From Pseudisothecium myosuroides (lineage: Eukaryota; Streptophyta; Bryopsida; Hypnales; Lembophyllaceae), in assembly GCA_951799445.1 (NCBI GenBank), contig OX637297.1, forward strand, positions 13,578,001 to 13,642,000: DNA of 64,000 nt. Reading direction: 5' to 3'. The position numbers and the translations under genes were made by a program. The notes below the pieces were generated by a model. That model was not told the DNA's origin. It searched no databases and saw nothing but the letters and a program-made list of their open reading frames with translations. Shown piece by piece: positions 1-11,659 of this stretch; positions within the stretch are counted from its first letter, which is position 1; the number at the start of each line of letters is the position of its first letter.

Positions 1-2
1 AG

Positions 3-233
3 AGGAGTGTCCAATGCGAAGCTTGGCTGAAGCTGCATGCATATGGAGATTACCTCCTTTCAACATTATTTAAGTGCCATTTGTTGATCGGAGCCACTCC
101 GGAACATATTTTTCTCGTCCAAAGTACTAATATGAGAACATGGCAGAAACTCGCTACGGGGAAGGATTTTGCTGATCATTGGATAAATATTTATTGTTTG
201 GCAAGACAGACCGTCAGTATGAAGGATCGTTAA
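3..233 (+). CDS. 3' end of an unrecognised reading frame, cut by the window edge
   Basis: An open frame enters from the left edge and runs about 76 codons to a TAA. It has no start codon here, so it is either a terminal exon or the C-terminus of a longer gene. The translation is mixed in composition, with evenly spaced Trp, Cys and His residues, and reads like real protein rather than AT-rich chance. I recognise no domain. The AT-rich repeats that follow make a transposon-derived fragment most likely. Confidence 0.3.
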   Translation, partial: RSVQCEAWLKLHAYGDYLLSTLFKCHLLIGATPEHIFLVQSTNMRTWQKLATGKDFADHWINIYCLARQTVSMKDR

Positions 234-479
234 TTGGAGTTTACTTTTCGTCTCACACTTCTAACTTTTTGTGATGTGAACTATCGACTTCTATTTCCGC
301 TACTGTGTATTGCTGTATATGCACGCGACTTCCGAAGCACAGTTTGACCACCCTACGAAAGTTATAAGCTTACGAACGAGGCGGAATTTAAATGTTCATT
401 CCAATTGCTCGTAGAATTCAAATGGGGTACACATTTGGGCTCTCTCCTCTAAACTTACAAGGAGAACATCACATGAACA

Positions 480-850
480 CCCCCTTGTCCTTTGCTGTAC
501 TTCAATTTTAAAAAACTATATTAAAGCCATAAAATTGGAACAAGGAGGACATTAACAAAAATATGTACAAGTTGCAAATGGGATAAACATTTGAAATCCA
601 TAAGGTCCTCCAATTTCGGACCTTTTTTCCTACATTAAGAAGGACAACAAAAAATAAATACCCCTCATCCTGTGCTGTAGTTTAAGTTAAATATAACTCA
701 GAAGTCATGAAATTAGAAGGAGGAAGAAATAAAAATAATACGTAGAAGTTGCAATTGTCGGAAACATCTAAAATCCATGAGGTCCTCCAATATGGGCCTT
801 TTTTTCCGACATTAAGAAGGACACAAAAAAAAAAAAAAACTCCTCCTTTG
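480..850. repeat. Diverged copies of the ~176-bp satellite
   Basis: Two or three degenerate units carry the landmarks of the main array at 2.36-3.60 kb: an AAATTGGAA-like start, a 'tgtagaagttgcaa'-like core, 'tgaaatccat', 'gtcctccaat', and a 'ctgtagtttaa'-like tail. The landmark spacing between the two clearest units is about 178 bp. The copies differ from the main array and from each other by many substitutions, so this is an older outlier block. Confidence 0.6.
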
Positions 851-2360
851 CTGTAGACTGTATAACTAAAGTGATTTTAAAAACCAAAGAAGACCTCAAA
901 AGTCTATGACTTTCCCACCATAGGTCCATTGCCGCAAAATAAAGCCCATGCAGCCCTCCTCGTCAAGGGCTTTCGAATGGTGCTCATTATGTGAGAAATT
1001 TGCACACAAAAGATAATTAATTTAGAATAATTTATTAATTTAAAAGGACCAAAAAAAACTCAAATATTTATAATTTATGCACAAGACTTCGACATGTCAC
1101 AAAACAAAGCCTGTACATCCCTCCTTGCTCAGGCCTTCCCGATAATACCAAGCACGTCCCCGGGAATGCACAGTTTGGGAGATCTAAATGTAACAAATAA
1201 AACAAAACTTACACTAACAAAACAAACAAACTAAGAGCCGAACTTAAGGACTAGTATGGATAAACTCTTTCAAGACGTGCGCCCAAGCCATAAAAAAATT
1301 TGAGTGTCTAATTATTTGGAATGTTAACAAACAATTGGTATGCCCTGACGTGCTGTTTTCCGAAGTCAATAGAAATATAAATTCCTATTTTTTTATGTCA
1401 ATGAGCACTTTCAAATTCAATAACTTTCACACCATACGTACAAACATCAAGAAACAAATTTAGTGCACCCCTCAGTCCTTGCAAACAGTTTTCAAAAAAT
1501 ACCCTCTACAATACAATCCACGCATGGTCCAGAAATTCAAGTTTAGAAAGCCTTACAATTGAAATACAAATAAATAGCTTCAATATTTTTTGGATTAGAA
1601 ATATTACTTAGTTAGGTACATATCATCTACAAATCCAGAATTTTATTACTTCCCATTTTCTTTGCATTGTACTTTACGTTTGGGTCAGATTCGTTAAAAA
1701 ATAATTCAAAATATAATTATATATGGCATGCAATGAATTTTTCAAAGATTACAAATAATATGGAATATTTGAAATGTGAAAAATGTTAAAGACAATAATT
1801 TAAATCCTCAACAAAAGAAATAATGAAAATGAAAAATTAAATATAATATATATACCAAAATGATTGCTGTATATGTATAAAACCTTCGGAAATTCTAAAT
1901 CATGTTATCACAAAATCACGAAAAGAAAATCAATTCAAATAGAAAATGATTTTGTCTCACTTACATCTTACAAATCTGACCCTAATATATGGTATGTGCC
2001 TAAAATAATGGCATGTTGTTGATGAGACGATCATGTTGTTGTGGAAGTTATAAAATTCTTTAAGATTTTTATTCTACAAAAATATTCAATTTATACCCAT
2101 TTCTATTCATCACCTTATAAAAAAAAAAAGTCATAGATTTCTGTACATGCATTTTGTCCACGTATTTATAAAAAAATTGGGAATAAAGTGTGCCGTACAC
2201 TTAATGGCTACCAATATCAAATGTCAAAGATACTTGTACGCAAATGCTCGAAACACAGTAGAGGAAGTTCAAAATATTCTTACAATTCAAAATCCCAAAA
2301 ATATGCAATTCAAACCTGTTGAAATATGTGTCCACATTAATTCAAAGAAGTTCAACACAA

Positions 2361-3600
2361 TCATGAAATTGGAACGAGGAGGAAATATAAAAATATGTAG
2401 AAGTTGCAAATGTGGGAAACATTTGAAATGCATGAGCTCCTCCAATTTGGGCCTTCTTTTCTTGAATTAAAAAGGAAAACAAAAAACAAATACCGGTCAT
2501 CCTCTACTGTAGTTAAAATTAAATAAAACTCTAAAGTCATAAAATTGGAACGAGGAGGAAATATAAAAATATGTAGAAGTTGCAAATGTGGGAAACATTT
2601 GAAATGCATGAGCTCCACCAATTTGGGCCTTCTTTTCTTGAATTTAAAAGGAAAACAAAAAACAAATACCGGTCATCCTCTGTTGTAGTTAGAATTAAAT
2701 AAAACTCTAAAGTCATGAAATTGGAACGAGGAGGAAATATAAAAATATGTAGAAGTTGCAAATGGGGGAAACATTTGAAATGCATGAGCTCCTTCAATTT
2801 GGGCCTTCTTTTCTTGAATTAAAAAGGAAAACAAAAAACAAATACAGGTCATCCTTTGCTGTAGTTTAAATTTAAAGAACCCCTAAAGTCATGAAATTGG
2901 AACAAGGACGAAATATAAAAATATGTAGAAGTTGCAAATGTGGGAAACATTTGAAGTCCATGAGCTCCTCCAATTTGCCCCTTTTTTTAAATTAAAAAAG
3001 AAAAAAACAAACAAATACCGGTCATCTTCTGCTGTAGTTTAAATTTAAAGAACCTCTAAAGTTATGAAATTGGAACAAGGACGAAATATAAAAATATGTA
3101 GAAGTTGCAAATGTGGGAAACATTTGAAGTCCATGAGCTCCTCCAATTTGCCCCTTTTTTTTAATTAAAAAAAACAAAAAACAACAAATACCGGTCATCC
3201 TCTGCTGTAGTTAAAATTAAATAAGACTCTAAAGTCATGAAATTGGAACAAGGACGAAATATAAAAATATGTAGAAGTTGCAAATGTGGGAAACATTTGA
3301 AATGCATGAGCACCACCAATTTGAGCCTATTTTTCATAAATTTAAAAGGAAAACAAAAAACAAATACTGGTCATCCTCTGCTGTAGTTAAAATTAAATAA
3401 AACTCTAAAGTCATAAAATTGGAATGAGGAGGAAATATAAAAATATGTAGAAGTTGCAAATGTGGGAAACATTTGAAATGCATGAGCTCCACCAATTTGG
3501 GCCTTCTTTTCTTGAATTACAAAGGAAAACAAAAAACAAATATCTTTCATCCTTTGCTGTAGTTTAAATTTAAAGAACCTCGAAAGTCTTGAAATTGCAA
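2361..3600. repeat. Tandem satellite, period 173-176 bp, about seven units
   Basis: The landmark AAATTGGAA(C/T) ends near 2370, 2546, 2722, 2898, 3071, 3244, 3420 and 3596, giving periods of 176, 176, 176, 173, 173, 176 and 176 bp. Each unit contains 'gtagaagttgcaaatg', 'gggaaacatttgaa', 'catgagctcc', and 'ctgtagtt'. Units are highly similar in the first half. The length is in the range of plant centromeric or subtelomeric satellites (near nucleosome size), but only about seven units are present, so this is a short interspersed array and not a centromere core. Confidence 0.85.
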
Positions 3601-5459
3601 TATGATTATGTATTTTTAGAACTTCTTTCACCGTTGTCATAGTAACATTCACTAATAAAATAGTGTAATTTGAATAAGATAAGAAATTGGACACCTTCGA
3701 TTTCTTTTGACATTCCCCACTAATTGTTTCAATTTCATTCAATTCTCTTAAGATTTACGCTTCTAGGATTCTCTAAATCTAGAAAAAATGTACAAGTCGG
3801 TGGTTGATTTTCCTTATGTACCTATAGGAAAAGGTCAATGACTTTATATAAGTTAGGTTCATTAAGACGTAGTCGATGTTGTATTCTACGTATGATGTAG
3901 TGTTGTAATTCTTGAAATTCTAGCACGAGTTCTATGTGAACATCTATGTAATGAAAGAGATTCCAACTTATCGGTTTATTTTCTTCATTTATTTTTATTT
4001 GAAATCTAACGAATTTGACTTTATATGTATTGATCTCATTGAACTGTAGCAAATGTTGTATTTAATTCTTCTTGACGTTTTCAATCTCTAAGTACGTACA
4101 TGAGTGTTGGGTTCAGGTAAATATGTAGCCCCATTCCAAGTTACAACTTGGAATTTGTTTTTTCTCATGTACTTATACACAAATTGTATGACTTCATAGA
4201 ATTTGGATTCATGAATATGTAACCAATCTTTTTTATTTTTTATTGACATTTTCAATTTTTAGAATTCTTGCACAAGTTTTATAAGAACATGCATCTTATG
4301 TGAATGACAAAAAATTCCAATTCGATATTTCAATTTCTTTGTTTCTTCAAATCTGAATTCTATGATTGACTGAATAGGAATTATGGCTCATTCAAGTACG
4401 AGAGAAGTTGTATTTTGGTTTAAGTTTTTTGGATAAATACTTGCGCAAGATTAATGTTCACATATACCATGAGTATATAAAAATTATAGAAGTTGTTGTT
4501 GGTTTTTTTTTTCTTTACATACAAACTCTATATTTTTTAACAAACAAACTTTATTAAAGTACTATAATAAATACTTGACATCATAATCTATTTGTTACTG
4601 GCGTTTTAAATGAAGTAGACATTTGGAAAACACTTTCATTTGAATATGAATTTCACATGCTTAAGATTTGTAATCCACAAAAATTAGATGAGCGACATCT
4701 TTTAATTAGTATGATTGAATGCCATGAAATATAGTTTAGTAACATAAGTTGTAGAAATTTTTGTACCTTTCTTTAAAATGCACCTATCTTGCAATGTACG
4801 ACCTAATTTGTAGATAGGTGTATATTTAAGACTTGAGTTTGGTTTTTTTATCCTACGCTTTGATATTTGAAACATATTTTAGGAATAACTCTTACGGAGT
4901 TTTATGGATATTAACTCTTGAAATAATGTGTGGCCATTTTGCTATTAATTAATGACAGAAAAATTAGTTTTTATAGGACAAATGTGTAATTGGTCATCCT
5001 TGCAATTTTTGTAAAGAAGCTGAAAATCATGCACTACATTGTGACTTCCTGACCAATAAAATTCTCCATTTCCTTAAAAGTAGATCAACGATGTTACAGA
5101 GTAGTACCAGAAGTTATGGATGAATTCTATGGTCCTATACAAGTTGTGTAACCCAAAAACACTAATGAGGCCAATTTTTTCCCACTGCATCACAAAGAGT
5201 TCTTTTAGTACCATAAAAATGCAAGTAATCTTTCTTCCAATTGTGTAGTCAAAACTCAGAAGGGAATAAGTTTTAAAGTATTTTAGATTTCAATGAGTGC
5301 TCCGTGGAATGTTTTAAGCCAATGAATCACGCAGTAACCAAAGATATGATTACGGTTGTCGTCTCCATTAAGGGTTAATGAAGGTGAATGATTTCTTTTC
5401 CAGCACATGTTTTTACGGTCAAATTATGCCTTTTTAAAGTATTTGCAAGCAGTGTTTTT

Positions 5460-5735
5460 AATTTGGGCCTTCTATGGCCAAGTGCCTTTCAAAAAAATAG
5501 GTTGCATGAAAAAGATGGGAAAAATTATAATAAAAATCAGATGATAATGTCAAATTGTTCCATTAAAAAAAAAAAATTGGATAAAAAAGTTCTATTTGAA
5601 ATGAAACTCATCTACATATGTGGACGAAAAGATAGTTCTATCCAAAGTATAGATGAATACTAAAATATTTGGCTACATCATTTTCTTGTATGTTGTCACT
5701 TTAGCAATTCTCCTAAAACCGAAAACCTCCCCAAA
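5460..5735. repeat. Dispersed repeat, copy 1 (partner at 20.1 kb)
   Basis: This stretch matches 20,104-20,371 over about 250 bp. Shared blocks include 'tttgggcctt', 'aaaaaaataggttgca', 'gatagttctatccaaa', 'tatagatga', and 'tatttggctaca'. The copy at 20.1 kb is bounded by GGTTTTTG and CAAAAACC, which suggests a short inverted-repeat (MITE-like) element. The ends of the present copy are eroded. Confidence 0.6.
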
Positions 5736-5754
5736 TTTGCAAATATTAAAGAGG

Positions 5755-5960
5755 TCCGGGTATCAATATCCGAAGTCTTTGCATGAAAAGGATACGGGCA
5801 TGAATAGAATCTAGGCACCTGTACCTTTACGAATCCGGGTATCATTAGCATCTGTCACGAGTATCAACAACGTAGGTGTCGGGTATCAGCCAAGTTCGTC
5901 CCAGGTATCAGCATTGGAGGTTGCCGTCCCGGGTATCTGGAGAGAAAGTCCAGGAGCGGG
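5755..5960 (+). promoter_or_regulatory. GGGTATC motif cluster with telo-box, probable promoter
   Basis: The motif GGGTATC or a close variant occurs about six to seven times between 5,755 and 5,940, at 20-45-bp spacing, all in the same orientation. It is followed by 'gctagggtttggcgcgctcc', which contains a plant telo-box (TAGGGTTT). GC content rises sharply at 5,940, as expected at a plant transcription start. The gene driven is not proven; the ParB/methyltransferase-like gene downstream on the same strand is the best candidate. Confidence 0.4.
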
Positions 5961-7363
5961 CTAGGGTTTGGCGCGCTCCAATTTTTTTTCCCTCTTTCGC
6001 TCCGAGCTCCTTGTCTTTTGCGATTCGCTCCTGCAAATCCGTGATCTCCTCGGCGGTGTGGGACGCGTGCTTCCCTTTCTGTTTTCTCGACGTTCTGGTT
6101 GCTTGTCGCAGCGGTGTGGGAGGCGTTCGTGGAGTGCTTTTTCATTCGGCGTTGTGACTGCGGGAGGATTGCCGGATTGTGGGACGATTGATTTTGGTGA
6201 CTGCGGGCGGCTTGGTTGAAGGTTTATTGATTCTTCAACCGGTTTAACTGAGGTAAGCACCATGCACATGCTGTTACATTTTTTTGTCAGTGTTTCTATT
6301 TTTTGCTCTACGGTTTTGGACGTCAAGCCCGCGTGCTTCACGATGTACGTTAATGCTTGAGGATTTGTTGATTTGCTGGTTCTTCTGTTAGTGCTTTGGA
6401 GAACTTCAGGTTTAGGGTGTTTGAAAGTGTGGTTTCTGTGATGATTTTTGTTCTTGCGTGAGGCTCTGACTGCTTGAGCGCTATTTCTGTTTCTATTGCT
6501 TTTTAAAATCAGTGTACTTCTGTGAGGATGTTTGAAAGACACTCTTTGAAATGATAGGTTTTGAATTGTGCAAATGAGAGACAGGTTTCTGGGGTTCCAT
6601 GTTTCTGGGGTTCCAAATGAGAGGCAGGTTTCTAGTTAAAATACTTCACTAGTTTTTAGATACTCTGAGACGTTCTTCAGAGAAGCTCATGAGGAAGAAG
6701 TTCGAATGTAGGCATGTTTAGGTTTTTCATATTTTCTGTGAAGGTGTGCCAGGGGAGTGCTGTTACCTGAAATTAGGATTTAAGAATGATTCTTTTCTTT
6801 TGGGCTTGTATATAGCCCTTGGATTTTGTTTCTCATTTGTGATTTTGTTTCTCATTTGAGCTTGATTTTTTTTTGTTTTATTTCCCGGTTTTAGGGTGCT
6901 GCTGTGTATTTCAATTGACTGCTAGCTGTTTGGACTGTGAGGGTTATGGTTTAGTTTGGGTGTAAAACTTTGGGTTGCAGTTTTGTGGACTTGGAAATAG
7001 GATTTGGAGGGCTGGATTTCAAGTGTGGTTCAGAATTTTAGGGTTTTAGTAGGGTTTGGGCTTTCGGATAGTGGTTTTAGGGTTAAGGCATTGGAATGAA
7101 TGAGAATTGTTTTTGGTTTGAATGCGTTGCTCAATTGTTAGTTATTTTGTTCTTCACTTGTCAAATCATTTTGTTTAATGAAGCTGCTGCTGTTGCTGCG
7201 ATTGTATGGAGCTAATTGTTGCTTTTGAAATTATGCAGGATTTGAAAACCAAATGCTACAGTTCTATTTGTTTCAGAAACTGAGCTGGGGAGCTGGAAGA
7301 GAGGAATCGTAGTGGAATTCTGAGGAAAGTATCATTGAAGTGAAGAATCCAAAGCCGATTGAG
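5960..7363 (+). other. Probable non-coding first exons and T-rich intron
   Basis: 5,960-6,252 is GC-rich and open in several frames on both strands, typical of a 5' leader. It ends in a good donor ('gaggtaagcacc', about 6,253). From there to about 7,238 the sequence is T-rich like a plant intron and ends in 'attatgcag'. A short segment follows to 'ttgaggtaatg' near 7,363, another plausible donor. No conserved protein is seen, so I read this as the 5' leader and introns of the gene starting near 8.47 kb. That link is inference. Confidence 0.35.
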
Positions 7364-9933
7364 GTAATGACGGCCTAACTTTAGCTGTTTTTTTGGATGT
7401 GTTTTGTAAATTCAGCTTCGATAGAACTAAATGCCTCCCAGCGCTGCCACCGACTCACCATGTTCAGTTTAGCTCGATCTAAAATCAGCTCGAACAGAGC
7501 TAAATCTAAAAACAATAGGAAAAAATGTCAGCAAAAATGCAGCGAACCAATAATGCCAATCAGCTCGAGTCAAGCTAAACTGACAATTTGCAAGTCTACA
7601 GAAGATCAGGTTGATTCAAGATGAATAGCATGCCAAAAAAAACACATCAAAACAAAAAAACTATCAGCAAGTAGTGATTCCATTAGCTTGAGTCGAGCTG
7701 ACTAGAAAGTCCCCAAGCAAACGCAAGATCAGCTCGACTCGAGCTGAAATGGCTACCGCAAATGATAACATAAAACAAACCCAAAAGCACTATAAAATTA
7801 GCTAACCTCAAACTACGCAAGAAAACGGAAGATCAGCTCGATTCAAGCTGATCCACAAATCACAAAATAACCCACTGAGGTCACTCATCCCGTGGCGAAC
7901 TAGACTATAGTATTTGCAAACAGAATGAAGACATTAAATAAACAGAACCCCTGAAGAAACCAGTACCGAGGGAAGCACAGCACATAGTCATCTAGTCAGC
8001 TCGAGTCGAGCTAACTGGAATACAAATTAAGATAGTAACTCGAGTAGAGAAAAATAAAACAAGATCTAAAACAAAGTTGTCATGAAACATTAATTTTGAT
8101 ACAAAATTGTCCAAAGAAAACCAAGCATCCAATCGTTCCTCACGTAAATCCTTGATTCGGCTCGAATCGAGCTGATAACCAAACAAAGAAATGAAATGGT
8201 AGGGGAGAGTAACCCATTAATTGTATGAGGCAGAGTGGCTATCACAGTAATCCAGATAACTGAAGCGGGAGCCTAAAACCATGAAACTATTGAATAACCC
8301 ATAAGAAAACTGGCACTCTCGAAGTATTACCAAGGCCGCAACCAAATAGTAAAAAGAGTAAACGAACATAGAGGTCGCCAAAAGCTATAAAGATACTGCA
8401 ATTGCTTAGCTCGAGTCGAGCTGATACCTGCAGAGGGGATTCCATCTAATATTGCTTACCCAATCCTATAAATATGTCATCTTGCAGAATAGAGAGTCAG
8501 GTCGAGAAACTCGCGCACTACTACAAGAAGTCCGAGGTCCAGCGAGTGGAAGACGAAGGGGAAGGAGATGACTTCCTGAATGATGGAGAGTACTAGGAGT
8601 TCGTGTTTCCAGAGAAGGTGGATAGATGGACTCTCCTGATGATCCCGTGCTCTGAGCAAATATGCTTTGCCGTGAAGTATAAAGGGATGGACACCTACCT
8701 CCCTCTCTCCTATGACAAAAGAATAAAAGACGTTGTGGAGGACGTCTTCCCCACCATCAAGGTCCACTGTATTACAACCCAAAACGACCTTCCCCCAGAA
8801 AAGCAATACAACTTCACGCTGCATTTTGACTCTCGGCTGATTCCCTTCCATGTAACCCACTTCATGGAGTCCCTGTCGACGACGTCGTTCTAGGATGAGA
8901 TTAAGGAACTCGAGGAGAAGGTTAACGAGAAGTGCTTCCAGAAACCAGACGAAGAGCCTCTCACTGGCCGGAGGCTATGCGCAAAAATCAGAGGTCTCTT
9001 CCAGGACTTCGCTGTCCTGAAAACAAAAATACAAATCGACCGTCAGAGCAAGACTGCCAAGAGCGTGTCGCTGAACGCCGGAAGCCAAGGGCCCAGTCAA
9101 GTGTCCATTGGCAACCAGACCCAAGGACAGACATCACGACGGGGCACGCGCAACAAGCAGCCGACGGAAACTCCGAACGTTCTACTTGCGAAGAGCAATT
9201 TGGCTAGCACATCAGCGGCGGTCCCCACTGAGAAAACTGGAGAGCACTCTGGTGTAGACAACCTAAGCCAGGACATGAATATAGTCCCAGAGTCGCTGCA
9301 GACAAACCGCAACCTGGACTACGAGGAGTCCAATGAGGCATACAAGAATTTTTGGAAGACCTGCGCAAATGTATTCCTCTACAAGATGGAGAAGAAGGAG
9401 CTCACCATTGACAAGCTGATCCAGGCTCCGGCATCATTAAATATCCGGAGCAAGGAACAGACTATCATTGAAGGCATGATGCACTATCTCTGCAATATGC
9501 CCGACCACAGTCACCGGCAAACACTCTGCGTCATGCCGACGAAGAAGCCAACAAGGGAAGAGGACGACTTGTGGACCGAGATCAAGGACGGAGAGTTCTA
9601 CATCATTAACGGGCAGCACAGTGTCTGGGGAGCAAGCTCATGGAGGACCCGAAGTTCAACATTGACCCGGCCACGATCAAGGACTTCAAAACCTGGAATT
9701 GCTACATTGCATAGACGGACGACAACAAGACACTTCGTTCTATTTCGGCCTACTTCAACAGAGTCAACCATTTCCAAGCAATTCAACCGTTGTAGGCAAC
9801 TAACATACTTGGCGCCCGACGTGTCTGGAAGGAGATGGGATCACCGCATAACCCGAAAGAGGACACAGAAGCCAGAGTCGTCAGCAACGCAAGGAGGACT
9901 AAAGCTTCATTCGAGAACAAGAAGAAATGGATG

Positions 9934-10079
9934 ATAAGTGATTCAGCTCGAGTCGAGCTTAACTTCGCTGTGCTTGCTAGTGTGAAGTAGATGTTGACTG
10001 CGCGGTCATTACCTTGTCGCAGATCAGCTCGAATCGAGCTAACAAGGATCCTGACGTTGGTCGCCCGTTGTGGATGCAG
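9934..10079 (+). other. Inferred phase-0 intron with mutated donor, two palindromes
   Basis: The frame to the left ends ...KKWM at 9,933 and the frame to the right begins EFTKAMQ at 10,080 after 'gtggatgcag'. Joining them keeps phase 0. The donor reads 'ataagt' where GTAAGT would be expected, a single G-to-A change. The intron contains palindromes at 9,943 and 10,024. Confidence 0.45.
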
Positions 10080-11429
10080 GAATTCACAAAGGCCATGCAG
10101 ATGCGTTTCTCTATGATTGACGTCACGAAATCGCATCAGAAGTCCAAAGCCAAGGACTCAAAAGGGAACACCACCATCACAAATGAGATTAGGCTCATCA
10201 CCTCTCCTGTAGGGGTGTTCAATCTCTGGAGCGAGGTCGTCTCAAGTGCTGCGCACGGCGAGCTCATTGACGCGGACACCTTGAAGAAATTCAATGTCAG
10301 ATCGTCCTGGAAAACCGAGAACAGGATGCTAAACAAGGAATTCTTCAAGTTCTTCGGAAATCTCACGAACGATGACCTCATTGTGCTCGCCAACCACATT
10401 CTGTACAAAAATGGTGATAAGAGGATGTATCCTCACCCGAAGGTGACGATTAAGCTGGCATCGTCAGTTCTCGAGAGTTGTTACGCTTCGAAGGATTGGA
10501 TTGAGAGGCGCAAACGTAAGGCGTTTGTGAAGGAGTTAAACAAGATAGATCTGACATTGGGTCTACTAAACGCGGTGGGGGAGCCTGTCGAGGAGAAGTG
10601 GAAGGACTTTAAGAAGAAATACAACATCACTTCCGCGACACTGAATGTACTCCTAGAACGGCCAAGGGAGGCCTTCTTCTCCGATGTGAAGCAGAAGAAG
10701 TCCAAGAACAAGTCAACGGAACAAATTTCAGACCAGACTGCTGAATTCTTCAAAGTCTTCTTAAGTCAACGGAAGAATTTCATCCCACCATCGGCAGTGG
10801 CGCACTACGCACCATACGACATCGCAAAAGACCAGCACGCTATGTGGCCAAGGGGTGCATGGACAGTTGACAGCCCTGGAGATCTCGGGCTCGGTGTTAT
10901 CGACTTTCGGTACATTCCGGGGGTGCTTTCGAAGAAAGACGGGACAATTGCAATTCCGTACTTCAACACCGTCATCGTGTCTTTAAGAGGGAAGCAGCAG
11001 CCGAAATTTGAGGACGTCCCGGCCTGGCTTTTTATATGCGCGGACATGCAAGAGCAGACGCAGGTGATCGCCTTCGTTGAGAACAACAACGTCCTCAGCA
11101 AGTACAAGTGCACGTTCGCGGACTACATACCAGGACAGTACGAGAGGATGGGGGACATGGCCTTTGCCTAGGCGAAGTCACACAACAAAGTGCTGTTGAC
11201 ATTTTTGACGAGTCCTGCATGCATGAGGGGAGGCAACATTTCAGAGGTGTTTCTGGCTCCGGACATTGATACTTTCAATAAGCCCCGGGGGTACAACGAG
11301 TTGGAATTCCGTCTCTATAACACGGAGCTTCGCATGGAATTCTATCTGTAGGTGGTGAAGAAGTTCTGCTCTCCCGGAATGAGCGTCTTCTCTGTCTTTG
11401 CAGGAGGAAAAGTGACCTGTGCAGTACTG

Positions 11430-11659
11430 GTAAGTTCCTTACAGAGTTACAACTCAATCAACTCGAATCGAGCTGATGTATCACATCCGTTTGTAGTGTT
11501 TCCTCCTATTGCGATAAGTGTGACTCCTGGATGATCTGATTTGTTATGGAAGGAATTATCTCGGCTGGACCTAAATCAACATGGGGTTTAGCTCGAATCG
11601 AGCTGAAGCTATTGTGTACTCTCCAAACTAATGTCCTGTCTGAATTTCTTAATATACAG
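11430..11659 (+). other. Intron of the ParB/methyltransferase-like gene, two palindromes
   Basis: A canonical donor (GTAAGT at 11,430) follows ...KVTCAVL, and 'ttaatatacag' precedes MSSVNVW at 11,660. Both exon ends are in phase 0. Palindromes at 11,458 and 11,588 lie inside. This is the best-supported intron of the module. Confidence 0.65.

Larger units (their letters stand above)
234..5459. other. AT-rich gene-poor stretch
   Basis: Apart from the satellite copies listed separately, I see no gene here. Sequence is strongly AT-rich with long A and T runs. The longer open frames on the minus strand at 2.36-3.74 kb are by-products of the tandem repeat. 900-2,100 and 3,600-5,450 hold nothing I can name. 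Confidence 0.5.

Noticed and set aside
2361..3742. Minus-strand open frames of 86-123 codons
   Set aside because: They repeat with the 176-bp satellite and have low-complexity Phe/Ser/Leu-rich translations; they are by-products of the tandem repeat.
5864..6542. Overlapping open frames on both strands in the GC-rich stretch
   Set aside because: Frames are open on both strands because of base composition. Position next to a telo-box and a donor site suits a non-coding leader better.
7485..8425. CRISPR-like array
   Set aside because: Repeats are short palindromes at irregular spacing of about 75-250 bp, there are no cas genes, and the genome is a plant's.
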